From a virus: a stretch of 28,214 bases of DNA. The stretch is taken from IMG/VR virus record IMGVR_UViG_3300030098_001731, positions 1 to 28,214 of that record. One strand, given 5' to 3'. The number at the start of each line of letters is the position of its first letter. Position 1 is the stretch's first letter. A model generated the notes under the pieces. That model was not told the origin of the DNA. It made no database searches and worked only from the letters and a program-made list of their open reading frames with translations. The position numbers and the translations under genes were made by a program. This document shows, piece after piece, positions 20,863 to 28,214 of this stretch.

Positions 20863-21248
20863 TTCACCTTGTAAGTTCTACTAGACGGTTTAAACAATAA
20901 CTCTGCCTTTATAGCTCTCCTCAAAGAAGATTTAATCTCACTGTCAGTTACGTCTTCTACAATAAATTTTCGTATCTTACCAAAAGTATCTTGTTTCCAT
21001 CTAACAGCATCTATGACAAAATTATCTACATACTTCTTACGCTTCCTTCGCAGTAAGACATCTTGTTTCTTTTTAATTATTTCTTTCCTACGTAACGCCC
21101 TTCGTTCCTTTTTCTCTTTATGCTCACGCAGTAACCTCATCCAAGATTCTTCTTTCTTAGGTTCAGTATCTTCTTCAATGATAGTTTCTGATTCCTTAAC
21201 TTCTCTTTTAAGAAACTCAGGAATATCTAATAAGTCTTTATCATCCAT
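20859..21248 (-). CDS. Hypothetical 129-aa basic protein beside SleB
   Basis: 129 aa from ATG 21248, which overlaps the upstream stop (ATGGATGA). The first 30 residues are acidic, the middle (about 35-75) is an uninterrupted run of Arg, Lys and Glu likely to be a long helix, and the C-terminal part (VDNFVIDAVRWKQDTFGKI) is more globular. Alternative starts at 21263 and 21275 exist. No family recognised; the position between EF-hand, 74-aa and SleB genes suggests co-expression with lysis functions. Confidence 0.55.
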   Translation of the reverse strand: MDDKDLLDIPEFLKREVKESETIIEEDTEPKKEESWMRLLREHKEKKERRALRRKEIIKKKQDVLLRRKRKKYVDNFVIDAVRWKQDTFGKIRKFIVEDVTDSEIKSSLRRAIKAELLFKPSSRTYKVK

Positions 21249-21465
21249 TTTGACGTTTCTCATTTGCAGGAACATCTATAACAGATATTATCTTATGTTG
21301 GTTGATAATATCATATACATGGGCAGGGTTATAAGCTTCAATGTATATTTCACATACTTTAGGCTTTCGTTTAACTCGTCCTTGAATTACATACCCCCCT
21401 TCTTCTTCAGCTAAATCATTTAAGTAATGTTCCACAACATACTTGACACAAAAAAGATATTTCAT
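21241..21465 (-). CDS. Hypothetical 74-aa protein
   Basis: 74 aa from ATG 21465 with GGAAGGCG upstream. It has a beta-rich pattern (YVIQGRVKRKPKVCEIYIEAYN) and a final strand ISVIDVPA. Not recognised. It overlaps the next gene by 8 nt and starts 3 nt beyond the stop of the EF-hand protein. Confidence 0.6.
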   Translation of the reverse strand: MKYLFCVKYVVEHYLNDLAEEEGGYVIQGRVKRKPKVCEIYIEAYNPAHVYDIINQHKIISVIDVPANEKRQNG

Positions 21466-21467
21466 TT

Positions 21468-21809
21468 TCAACGCCTTCCGTTTCCATTTGACATATAAGC
21501 TGTCATTCCCATAAAGGCTCCGACAACCCCTGCTTGACCTATATAGAACAATCCAAACAAATCTGCAAGTGCTTTTATTCTGCTGTCTGAAAAGATAGGT
21601 AAAAAGACCATCAAAGTGAACACAATCATAGATATCATGGCTACCCATGCCATACGTTGTTGTGCTACTAGCTTGGCTTCCTGATTGATAGCGTGGATTG
21701 TTTTCATCTCATCATCCGAAACAACACCATCACCATCTACATCATACTTAGCGTACTCACTCTTATCTTGAAGTACTTTATCTCCACGTTTTACACGCAT
21801 ACTATTCAT
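21468..21809 (-). CDS. EF-hand membrane protein, holin candidate
   Basis: 113 aa. Residues 23-34 (DVDGDGVVSDDE) are a complete canonical EF-hand loop: D23, D25, D27, G28, S31 and E34 occupy the calcium-ligand positions. Two transmembrane helices follow at about 54-75 and 86-106. A soluble calcium-binding head plus a two-helix anchor, in an operon with a SleB hydrolase, suggests a lysis or membrane-permeabilising role, possibly calcium gated; this is inference. AAGGAG lies 10 nt before ATG 21809 (ATG 21800 is an alternative). Only one EF-hand is present, whereas these motifs usually pair, so dimerisation may be required. Confidence 0.7.
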   Translation of the reverse strand: MNSMRVKRGDKVLQDKSEYAKYDVDGDGVVSDDEMKTIHAINQEAKLVAQQRMAWVAMISMIVFTLMVFLPIFSDSRIKALADLFGLFYIGQAGVVGAFMGMTAYMSNGNGRR

Positions 21810-21963
21810 TTAATGTTAACTCCTTTTTACTTACTGTTGTAGTTTGGTGTATTACAACAGGATTATACCCTTTATCTTTTAAAATATTGTAGTTATCTTT
21901 TATCTCAAATTCGTCATCTGAATAAATTAATTCATTGTTATTGACTTTAAGTATATACTTCAT
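21802..21963 (-). CDS. Hypothetical 53-aa protein
   Basis: 53 aa from ATG 21963 to TAG 21802. Starts MKYILKVNNNELIYSDDEFE and continues with NYNILKDKGYNPVVIHQTTT, a beta-hairpin plus helix pattern. It overlaps the upstream 95-aa gene by 4 nt and the EF-hand gene by 8 nt, which argues for a real gene. No SD-independent evidence and no family recognised. Confidence 0.55.
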   Translation of the reverse strand: MKYILKVNNNELIYSDDEFEIKDNYNILKDKGYNPVVIHQTTTVSKKELTLNE

Positions 21964-22247
21964 AATGATTTAATCTCATCTTCAGTATTACCATCTAAAA
22001 TATAGTTATACACAAAATCTTCTATATCTTTAGATTCATAATGCTTTCGTAATCTGTTACGTTTATTAATTAATTTAGCCCATTTACCTGTAGTAAATCT
22101 ATAGTCATATGCTATATGTTTTAAATAAGGATGTTGAATATATAACGTATGATTTTTTAACTCATATTCTAAGTTATTATAATCTAAAACATCTTTAGCG
22201 TGTTGTAAAGTATCTTTATATTCTTTACTACTTGATTTCATACCCAT
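21960..22247 (-). CDS. Hypothetical 95-aa basic protein
   Basis: 95 aa, rich in Tyr, Lys and His. It has the strand-loop pattern YELKNHTLYIQHPYLKHIAYDYRF (about 28-51, given here by its start and end residues Y28 and F51), then a basic helix and an acidic C-terminus. AAAGG lies upstream of ATG 22247. The start overlaps the stop of the 47-aa gene (TAATG). Not recognised. Confidence 0.6.
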   Translation of the reverse strand: MGMKSSSKEYKDTLQHAKDVLDYNNLEYELKNHTLYIQHPYLKHIAYDYRFTTGKWAKLINKRNRLRKHYESKDIEDFVYNYILDGNTEDEIKSL

Positions 22248-22390
22248 TATGGCAACCTTTCATCTCTCCACTTATTTAAGAATATAACATGATTGTTGTA
22301 AAAGTAACTATGTACTTTACTAACACGTTTAGAGATAAAAAGATACACTCTAAACATATAGAAATAGTATCTTCCTTTAAGATAACTCAT
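22247..22390 (-). CDS. Hypothetical 47-aa basic protein
   Basis: 47 aa from ATG 22390 to TAA 22247, preceded by AAGGAAG. Starts MSYLKGRYYFYMFRVYLFIS, an aromatic-rich and amphipathic segment that may associate with membranes, and ends in a charged tail WRDERLP. It overlaps the 142-aa gene by 14 nt and touches the next start. Its frame fills an otherwise empty 130-nt gap. No family recognised. Confidence 0.5.
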   Translation of the reverse strand: MSYLKGRYYFYMFRVYLFISKRVSKVHSYFYNNHVIFLNKWRDERLP

Positions 22391-22805
22391 AAGGATACTT
22401 CCTTGGTTTATACTGTTCTAGAAAACTACCTAAACTATTCTGTAAGTAATCATAAAACTTAGGACATTTTAACTTAAAATATTTTTCTAAAACATACTCT
22501 GATGTCATTATTTCAAAAGGAAATATCACCACACAACCAGCATTAAGTACTTCTTTTAGTCGTGTAAAGTCAGTATTAACTTGGTATACAATAGGAACAT
22601 ACTGCTCATCATCGTAATATGAATCTACTCCCTTACCACCTGATCTTTTAATAGTTAGAGGTAGTGCTACATTAGTGTAGTTTCTAATATTAGCTGAAAT
22701 AGGATCACCACCTTTATGCTCCTCATTCTCTATATACATGTAGAAACAATTCTCATTAAAAGAAGGATCATTTGGGTGTAGCTTATAGTTATTTACTATT
22801 GGCAT
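22377..22805 (-). CDS. Hypothetical 142-aa protein
   Basis: 142 aa, not recognised. Alpha/beta composition: N-terminal FYMYIENEEHKGGDP, central LPLTIKRSGGKG and VPIVYQVNTDF, then GCVVIFPFEIM and a Tyr/Lys-rich helical end (KCPKFYDYLQNSLGSFLEQY). AAAGG precedes ATG 22805, and the gene overlaps the upstream SH3-like gene by 10 nt. Confidence 0.6.
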   Translation of the reverse strand: MPIVNNYKLHPNDPSFNENCFYMYIENEEHKGGDPISANIRNYTNVALPLTIKRSGGKGVDSYYDDEQYVPIVYQVNTDFTRLKEVLNAGCVVIFPFEIMTSEYVLEKYFKLKCPKFYDYLQNSLGSFLEQYKPRKYPYELS

Positions 22806-23275
22806 TGGAAGTGCCTTTCACCAGCGTACTTGATATACTGTATAGTATCAAGGTTTACGTTACGATAACATCTTTTACGTTCCTCTATACTTTTACCTTT
22901 AGCACTTTTCATATCGAACACAACAAGATATTTATTTTCATCTGCTGTTTGTTTTCCATCACCACAATGTGCTTTTACAGCAAGCCTACAAGTCATCTCT
23001 CTTAACGTACCATCTTTTTTGATAAAAGCAACTTTAAATACTCTATGTCCTACCAACTCAATGATATCTTGTTTCTTACGTAAAAGTTGTTTATCTACTT
23101 CCTTTTGCATTTCAATATCTCTCTTTGTTTTAATAGAAGTGAACTTTCTTCCCTTCATACGTTTCATCCATAACTCATTAGATTGTAATAAGTACTTAGG
23201 TGCAGAAGGCCAACCAGTTCTATATTGGTTGCCTCTTATATTACCTTTCTTTCTATCTTTTTTCGTTAGTGGCAT
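22796..23275 (-). CDS. SH3-like beta-barrel phage protein, first gene of leftward block
   Basis: 159 aa. The N-terminal half is very basic (MPLTKKDRKKGNIRGN onward, helix about 35-72). The C-terminal half reads like the small SH3-fold protein frequent in T7-like and marine phages: VAFIKKDGTLREMTCRL (about 82-98), KYLVVFDM and YRNVNLDTIQYIKYAG (about 136-151). The fold is usually annotated as SH3 beta-barrel with no established function. It is the promoter-proximal gene of the leftward accessory block, about 35 nt after the predicted start site, so an early host-takeover or regulatory role is possible. Confidence 0.65.
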   Translation of the reverse strand: MPLTKKDRKKGNIRGNQYRTGWPSAPKYLLQSNELWMKRMKGRKFTSIKTKRDIEMQKEVDKQLLRKKQDIIELVGHRVFKVAFIKKDGTLREMTCRLAVKAHCGDGKQTADENKYLVVFDMKSAKGKSIEERKRCYRNVNLDTIQYIKYAGERHFQCQ

Positions 23276-23295
23276 AATTCACCAAAAAAAAGTTA

Positions 23296-23346
23296 TTGCA
23301 ATTACTTGACAAATGAGATAGTATACGAACAGAAAATGGTTGTCAA
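23296..23346. promoter_or_regulatory. Divergent control region between accessory and replication blocks
   Basis: Leftward promoter: minus strand TTGACA (23346-23341, 6/6), then TACTAT at 17 bp (23323-23318) or TATACT at 15 bp (23325-23320). Rightward: TTGCAA (23296-23301), 17 bp, TAGTAT (23319-23324), weak. Inverted heptamers TTGACAA (23306-23312) and TTGTCAA (23340-23346) flank the shared -10 region and could be operators. The rightward start is uncertain. Confidence 0.6.
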
Positions 23347-23380
23347 GAGAAATTTTGTTAACTAAATCAACAGGTTAGTC

Positions 23381-23566
23381 ATGGGATACAAAAGAAGACA
23401 AAAAGAAATTGAACGTCAGGATAAAAAAAGACGTAGAGATTTTAAAAGCAATATAGTCGCTAAAGACTTGCATACTTCTAAGTATAGACAAAGAGTAGTT
23501 CCAAATAAAAAGAAACACAATACATTGGAATTAAATATTAATACTGTACTTAAAGATTATGAGTAG
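23381..23566 (+). CDS. Hypothetical 61-aa basic protein, first gene of replication block
   Basis: 61 aa, over a third Lys/Arg (starts MGYKRRQKEIERQDKKRRRD), likely a basic helix able to bind nucleic acid. AGG lies 8 nt upstream of ATG 23381, a weak SD. It overlaps the DNA polymerase start by 8 nt, so translation of the polymerase is probably coupled to it. No family recognised. Confidence 0.6.
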   Translation: MGYKRRQKEIERQDKKRRRDFKSNIVAKDLHTSKYRQRVVPNKKKHNTLELNINTVLKDYE

Positions 23567-25280
23567 TATAATGCAAAGAAAAATAATTATAGATATAGAA
23601 ACAGACGGCTTAGATGCTACAGTCATATGGTGTACTGTTTGTAAAGAGCTTCAAGGTGAATTGAAAGTATTTACTAATGCAGAAGAGTTTAATAATTATA
23701 TCAAGGAAGATGATATCTTCATTGCACATAATGGTATTTCATTTGATATACCGTTATTAAGAACTTTATGGAATGCTGAGATAAATAACGTTGAAGATAC
23801 TTTAGTTATGTCTCGTCTATATAATCCAGAACGTGAAGGTGGACATTCTCTTGAAGCATGGGGGACTAAGTTAGGTTACAGTAAGATAGCATTTAATGAC
23901 TTTTCACGTTATACTGAAGAAATGCTAGAATACTGTAAAAGAGATGTGCTTCTTACTGAGAAGATATATTTTGTGTTATTAGAGGAAGGTCGTCAGTTTT
24001 CTAGACAAAGTTTAGAATTAGAGTATAACATTGCACGTATTATAGAAAACCAACGTAAGCATGGTTTCTACGTAAATAAAACTAAGGCAATACAATTATA
24101 CTTTGAAACTAAAACTAAAGCTGAAGAGATAGCCGCATCAGTACACAAATATTTTCTTCCTAGAGCTAAGTTAGTAAGAGAGATTACACCAAAATATAAA
24201 AAAGATGGTGTTATGGCAAGAACAGGTCTAGCAGGTCTAAGTGACGTAGCAGGGCCATTCTCTCTTATTCAGTTTAAAGAGTTTAATTTAGCTAGTCCTA
24301 AACAAATAGTTGAAAGATTAAACGAGTATGGCTGGAAGCCTACTGTCTTTACACCTAAAGGCTCACCTAAAATATGTGAAGAAAATTTAGCTACAGTATT
24401 TAATACTGCGCCAGAACCAGCTAGGAGATTAGCTGAATGGAAAATGCTAGAAACACGGTGGAAGACAGTACAAGCATGGCTTGAAAACTTAGACAACAAT
24501 AACAGAATACATGGCACTGTATATACTATGGGTGCAGTTACTGGACGTATGACACACGCTAACCCTAATATGGCTAATATAGTGTCAAACGATAAACCTT
24601 ATGGTAAAGAATGTAGGGCTTGTTTTACTGTACCAAATAGTAATTACAGAATAGTAGGTATGGATGCTAAAGGCTTGGAGCTACGTATGCTTGCTCATTA
24701 TATGCGTGATGAGAGTTACATGGATGTTGTGTTAAATGGTGATCCACATGAAGTTAATAGGATTGCGGCTGGTCTTGAAACAAGAGCAGATAGTAAGAGA
24801 TTTATTTACGCTTTCTTATATGGTGCTGGTGCAGAAAAACTAGGAAGCGTAGTAGGTGGAACTGCGCTAGATGGTGCAAAGCTGAAACGTGACTTCCTTA
24901 GAAATATGCCAGCCCTAGAAGAACTTATTTTAAAGGTACAAGCTATGGCTGAAAAAGGTTCACTTAAAGGACTAGATGGACGTAGAATATTAGTACGTCA
25001 TCAACATGCAGCATTAAATACATTGTTGCAAGGAGCAGGTGCAATATCTTGTAAGCAATGGTCTGTATGTATGGATGACGAGATACGTAAAAGAAAGCTA
25101 AAAGCTAATCTTGTCAATACTATACATGACGAAATGCAGTTCGAGGTACACAAAAATGATGTCGATGAAATTATTTCAATTTCGGACTTGACAATGCAAA
25201 AAGCAGGGACTATACTAGGGGTAAGGTTGACGTTAAATGCTGATGCAAAGTTAGGATTTAATTGGGCCGAAACTCACTAA
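23559..25280 (+). CDS. Family A DNA polymerase with 3'-5' exonuclease
   Basis: 573 aa, T7 gp5-like but shorter than the about 700 residues of T7. Exonuclease: D12 and E14 (IIDIETDGL), D63 (AHNGISFD), Y125 and D129 (YCKRDV). Polymerase: motif A D369 (GMDAKGLELR), motif B R409, K413 and Y417 (RADSKRFIYAFLYG), motif C H523-D524-E525 (IHDEMQ). All catalytic residues are present, so it should be an active proofreading replicase. Tyr at 417 matches T7 Tyr526. ATG 23571 is an alternative start. The thioredoxin-binding loop of T7 cannot be identified and may be missing. It works with the SSB, exonuclease and primase-helicase encoded downstream. Confidence 0.95.
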   Translation: MSSIMQRKIIIDIETDGLDATVIWCTVCKELQGELKVFTNAEEFNNYIKEDDIFIAHNGISFDIPLLRTLWNAEINNVEDTLVMSRLYNPEREGGHSLEAWGTKLGYSKIAFNDFSRYTEEMLEYCKRDVLLTEKIYFVLLEEGRQFSRQSLELEYNIARIIENQRKHGFYVNKTKAIQLYFETKTKAEEIAASVHKYFLPRAKLVREITPKYKKDGVMARTGLAGLSDVAGPFSLIQFKEFNLASPKQIVERLNEYGWKPTVFTPKGSPKICEENLATVFNTAPEPARRLAEWKMLETRWKTVQAWLENLDNNNRIHGTVYTMGAVTGRMTHANPNMANIVSNDKPYGKECRACFTVPNSNYRIVGMDAKGLELRMLAHYMRDESYMDVVLNGDPHEVNRIAAGLETRADSKRFIYAFLYGAGAEKLGSVVGGTALDGAKLKRDFLRNMPALEELILKVQAMAEKGSLKGLDGRRILVRHQHAALNTLLQGAGAISCKQWSVCMDDEIRKRKLKANLVNTIHDEMQFEVHKNDVDEIISISDLTMQKAGTILGVRLTLNADAKLGFNWAETH

Positions 25281-25304
25281 ACTCAAGAAAAGGAGTAGTG
25301 CTAA

Positions 25305-25769
25305 ATGAGAGAGAGTGCAGTAGTAAAAGGTGACGCAATGTGGGCTAGCCTACATGAAGTCAACAAGATGTCAGAAAAATATCAGATTGATATCTGTAAT
25401 CTTGATAAGAAGGATGTTAAGTCTCTAGAAGACCTTGGCATCTCAGTCAGAGTTGGTGAAGGTGAAAAGGCTGACAAAGGTCATTTCATTACAGCTAAGA
25501 CTAAACTCGTTCCTAAAGTTATGGATTCAGCTAAGAATCCTTGGCCTTCTGGTACAGTGGTAGGTAATGGTAGTACTGTAAAGTGTTCTATCAGTCCTTT
25601 TAACTGGACGTATCAGAAAAAATCCGGTATATCAGCATCACTTAATGCTGTTATGGTTATTGACTATAAACCATATACTGGCTCAGACGATCTAGATACA
25701 GAGGATGGATTTGTTCTGGATGACGATGAAGTTTTAGATAATCTGACTGATGAGGATGATGATCTATAG
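25305..25769 (+). CDS. Single-stranded DNA-binding protein, T7 gp2.5-like
   Basis: 154 aa. A beta-rich core includes FITAKTKLVPKVMDSAKNPW (about 61-80) and VKCSISPFNWTYQKKSG, a layout seen in T7 gp2.5-type OB-fold proteins. The last 30 residues are strongly acidic, ending TDEDDDL with an otherwise typical acidic tail that contacts polymerase and helicase. It would coat ssDNA and recruit partners at the fork. AAAAGGAG lies 10 nt before ATG 25305. It lies between polymerase and exonuclease genes, and the following intergenic region carries a terminator-like hairpin that may set its expression apart from the downstream genes. Confidence 0.8.
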   Translation: MRESAVVKGDAMWASLHEVNKMSEKYQIDICNLDKKDVKSLEDLGISVRVGEGEKADKGHFITAKTKLVPKVMDSAKNPWPSGTVVGNGSTVKCSISPFNWTYQKKSGISASLNAVMVIDYKPYTGSDDLDTEDGFVLDDDEVLDNLTDEDDDL

Positions 25770-25771
25770 TA

Positions 25772-25900
25772 TGACGTAATAGTGCGTCAAATAGAGAGAG
25801 AGTTTTGAGGAGCGGCCTTGAAACTCTCTCTTACTTTTAAATAGTAGGGGAAGTTACATAGTAGGTAACTTAATGATAGCAGAGGGATGGTAGCTATCAT
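25772..25900 (+). other. Intergenic run of four consecutive hairpins, including a terminator
   Basis: Four inverted repeats follow one another: TGACG/CGTCA (25772-25789); GAGAGAGTTT/AAACTCTCTC (25796-25830), 10 bp, followed by TTACTTTTAAA, the likely intrinsic terminator or attenuator; AAGTTAC/GTAACTT (25851-25871), 7 bp; ATGATAGC/GCTATCAT (25873-25900), 8 bp. The last two lie within 55 nt of the exonuclease ATG and could regulate its translation or be processing sites. Confidence 0.7.
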
Positions 25901-25924
25901 ACTCTTTAACAGAACGGAGATTCA

Positions 25925-26773
25925 ATGGCTAAGAAAAAGAAAGTTTATACGTTAGTCCAAGATATCAAAGATTTAATTCTTAACGGTAAAGAAGATATCA
26001 GTAAAGATAACTTAGAAGAATTCTTAGACACTATGCGTGAAGAAATGGAGAAATTTCTATCTCCGTATGAAGGAGAACGTAAAAGAGTTAGACTGTCAGC
26101 TATTGGACGTACAGATCGTAAACTATGGTACGAAGTAAATGATCCAATAAAACGTAAAGAGACAGCCCCATTACGTATGCGCTTCTTCTACGGTCATATA
26201 TTAGAAGCTATACTGTTATTTCTAGCCAAGGAAGCTGGACATGACGTACAGCATCAGCAAGCAGAAGTAGAGTTAGAAGGTGTAAAAGGACATATTGATG
26301 CAGTAATTGATGGTGCGTTGGTTGATGTTAAGTCTGCTTCTGACTATAGCTTTAGAAAGTTCAGTGAAAAACAATTATTAAACTCTGATCCATTTGGATA
26401 CGTAGCACAGATAAGTGCTTACATGGAAGCGTTAAACGTTGAGGAAGGTGGTTTCCTAGCTATAAATAAGAATAACGGTGATATCTGTTTTCTTGAGATG
26501 GATGAACTTATGACTATTAATGCTTCAGATAGAGTTAACCATGTTAAGAAGATGGTAAAAAGTAAGAAGATTCCAGAACGTTGTTATGAGCCTGTTCCAG
26601 AAGGAAAGTACGGTAATATGGTGCTTGCCAAGGATTGCCTGTTCTGTGATTACAAGGAAAGATGCTGGAGTGATGTTAACGATGGAGAAGGTCTAAGAAT
26701 ATTTAAATACTCCAATGGAAGAAAGTACTTTACACATATAGAAAGAGAGCCTAATGTGTCGGAGATATTATGA
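25925..26773 (+). CDS. PD-(D/E)XK exonuclease of Cas4/RecB-like type
   Basis: 282 aa. Nuclease core: GHILEAIL (H91, E94), GHIDAVIDG (D125), LVDVKSAS (D134-x-K136), then QISAYMEAL (Q162, Y166), the usual QxxxY motif of RecB-like nucleases. C-terminal Cys are at 220, 238, 241 and 247 (KDCLFCDYKERCW), an arrangement like the Fe-S site of Cas4/AddB nucleases, although the first Cys is here rather than at the N-terminus. It likely replaces T7 gp6 exonuclease in RNA-primer removal, recombination or host DNA degradation. GGAGATT lies 3-9 nt before ATG 25925. It overlaps the primase-helicase start by 4 nt. Confidence 0.85.
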   Translation: MAKKKKVYTLVQDIKDLILNGKEDISKDNLEEFLDTMREEMEKFLSPYEGERKRVRLSAIGRTDRKLWYEVNDPIKRKETAPLRMRFFYGHILEAILLFLAKEAGHDVQHQQAEVELEGVKGHIDAVIDGALVDVKSASDYSFRKFSEKQLLNSDPFGYVAQISAYMEALNVEEGGFLAINKNNGDICFLEMDELMTINASDRVNHVKKMVKSKKIPERCYEPVPEGKYGNMVLAKDCLFCDYKERCWSDVNDGEGLRIFKYSNGRKYFTHIEREPNVSEIL

Positions 26774-28214
26774 GTAAGCTACTTAAAGCCCATCAACCTT
26801 GCCCTACGTGTGGTAGTTCAGATGCGTTATCATATTATACTGATGGAACGTACTGCTACTCTTGTGAAACTTTAACTAAGGATGTTAATATGGAAATCCC
26901 ACAGGATAAACCAAAGATTGTAAAGAACAATGCCTTGAGTAAAGGTAAGACACAAGAACTTACTAAGCGAAAGATAACAAAGGAGACTTGTTTAAAGTAC
27001 AATGTTACTGTTGAAGATGGTAAACACATATATCCTTATTATAATACATGGAATGAACATGTAGCTAACAAGGTACGTGCAAAGAACAAAGCGTTCTCTG
27101 TAGAAGGACGTATAAGTGAAGCAGGTTTGTTTGGTCAACAGTTATTTAAGAAGGGTGGTAAGTACATTACTATATGTGAAGGCGAGATAGACGCTCTTTC
27201 CGCTCACCAGATGTTTGACAGTAAATGGCCTTGTGTGTCGGTTAGAACTGGAGCCGCAGGAGCCAGTAAAGACGTTAGCGATAACTACGAGTATCTTATG
27301 AGTTTTGATAATATAGTTATCTGCTTTGATAATGATAAGGCAGGTAGTGATAACGCTAAGAAGGTAGCAGAGATATTATCTCCTAAAGCCAAGATAATGA
27401 AGATGCGTTACGATGATGCTTCTGCTTATCTTATGGAGAACAAGGCTACAGAGTTTTCTGCTGATTGGTGGAACGCTGATACTCATACACCTGACGGTAT
27501 AGTAGCAGGGTCAGAGCTATGGGACGTACTACAGAAAGGACCAGAGAAATCTATTGTAGATTATCCTTTTGACGGCTTAAACACTATGACTTACGGCTTA
27601 CGTAAAGGTGAGCTAGTAACTATCTGTGCAGGTACAGGCATAGGAAAGAGTAGTTTCCTGCGTGAAATAATATACCACATATATAAAAATACTGATGAGA
27701 ATATAGGTCTTATGTTTATGGAAGAGAGTGTAAGGACTACAGCAGAGAGCCTTATGAGCCTACATATGAATAAACCGTTACATCTTCCTGACGTAGTGTA
27801 CGAAGATCAAGCCTATGAGGATGCGTTTAACGAGGTTCTAGGATCAGAACGTTTCTACTTCTTTGACCATTTTGGTTCTAACACCATAGAGAACATTATA
27901 GCACGTATACGATACCTTGTACGTGCGCTAGGTTGCAGATACATAGTATTAGACCATATCAGTATATTGGTTAGCGCACAGGAAAATGCGTTAGATGAAC
28001 GTAAAACCATCGACTCATGCGTAACCAAGTTACGTACTCTTGTGCAAGAACTAGGTATATGTTTACTGATGGTATCTCACTTACGGAGAGCATCTAACGG
28101 TTCACATGAGACTAACTCTGTTAATGTCAGTCTAAGTGATCTTAGAGGTAGCCACAGTATAGGACAGTTAAGTGATATCGTTATAGGACTAGAACGTAAC
28201 GGACAAGCTGATTG
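26770..28214 (+). CDS. Primase-helicase, T7 gp4-like (3' end outside window)
   Basis: 481 complete codons, truncated by the right edge. Primase zinc finger: C11, C14, C29 and C32 (CPTCG...YCYSC). Toprim core: ICEGEIDA (E137, D141) and CFDNDKAG (D187, D189). Helicase: Walker A GTGIGKSS (K293), a Walker B-like YIVLDHISIL, then SHLRR and SDLRGSHSIGQLSD near the end, as in RecA-fold DnaB/gp4 helicases. It would unwind DNA and prime lagging-strand synthesis for the upstream polymerase. Start ATG 26770 overlaps the exonuclease stop by 4 nt, with GGAGATATT directly upstream. Confidence 0.95.
   Translation, partial: MSKLLKAHQPCPTCGSSDALSYYTDGTYCYSCETLTKDVNMEIPQDKPKIVKNNALSKGKTQELTKRKITKETCLKYNVTVEDGKHIYPYYNTWNEHVANKVRAKNKAFSVEGRISEAGLFGQQLFKKGGKYITICEGEIDALSAHQMFDSKWPCVSVRTGAAGASKDVSDNYEYLMSFDNIVICFDNDKAGSDNAKKVAEILSPKAKIMKMRYDDASAYLMENKATEFSADWWNADTHTPDGIVAGSELWDVLQKGPEKSIVDYPFDGLNTMTYGLRKGELVTICAGTGIGKSSFLREIIYHIYKNTDENIGLMFMEESVRTTAESLMSLHMNKPLHLPDVVYEDQAYEDAFNEVLGSERFYFFDHFGSNTIENIIARIRYLVRALGCRYIVLDHISILVSAQENALDERKTIDSCVTKLRTLVQELGICLLMVSHLRRASNGSHETNSVNVSLSDLRGSHSIGQLSDIVIGLERNGQAD

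Noticed and set aside
1-28214. tRNA genes and attachment sites
   Set aside because: No cloverleaf with T-arm consensus was noticed in the gaps between genes, and no long direct repeats next to a recombinase were found; this was by eye only.

Overview
The window is part of a double-stranded DNA tailed-phage genome (Caudoviricetes). It is AT-rich, the genes are tightly packed with many 4-10 nt overlaps, and most starts carry Shine-Dalgarno sites. It holds a complete packaging and head set (small and large terminase, portal, scaffold, capsid) and a T7-type replication set (family A DNA polymerase, gp2.5-like ssDNA-binding protein, PD-(D/E)XK exonuclease, gp4-like primase-helicase). No tRNA, rRNA, CRISPR, functional integrase or phage RNA polymerase is visible. 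The G/K/Y-rich tails, DUF932 and GP88 genes and general style resemble marine environmental phages; that is an impression, not a search result, and the host cannot be named. Near-consensus sigma70 promoters suggest use of host RNA polymerase.

Layout. (1) 1-13980, minus strand: packaging and virion module, transcribed leftwards. In transcription order: small secreted-type protein, small membrane protein (holin candidate), terminase small subunit, two paralogous basic proteins sharing a C-terminal tag, a Cys-rich peptide, a small protein, terminase large subunit, an 812-aa protein with an embedded tyrosine-recombinase-like domain, a 75-aa protein, portal, two low-complexity virion-type proteins, a lysozyme, scaffold, and the start of the major capsid gene, which runs off the left edge. 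(2) 13990-14930: control region. Two divergent perfect-consensus sigma70 promoters lie back to back. The leftward one starts a nested, structured leader or small RNA. The rightward one drives a self-contained lipoprotein unit with its own terminator, which looks like a moron. (3) 14928-23275, minus strand: about 23 small, mostly unrecognised genes, with DUF932, GP88-like, PD-(D/E)XK nuclease, SleB hydrolase, EF-hand membrane and SH3-like proteins among them. This block is broken up by promoters, a terminator and three unusual short-repeat arrays. (4) 23276-23380: divergent control region. (5) 23381-28214, plus strand: replication genes, with the primase-helicase truncated by the right edge.

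How it works together: rightward transcription from about 23.3 kb makes the replisome. Leftward transcription from the same region makes the accessory block, which ends at a terminator near 14.86 kb. The promoter at 14.18 kb then drives packaging and structural genes. The least explained items are the recombinase-like protein in the packaging operon, the nested RNA at 13994-14149, and the repeated TTGACAAAATTG arrays.
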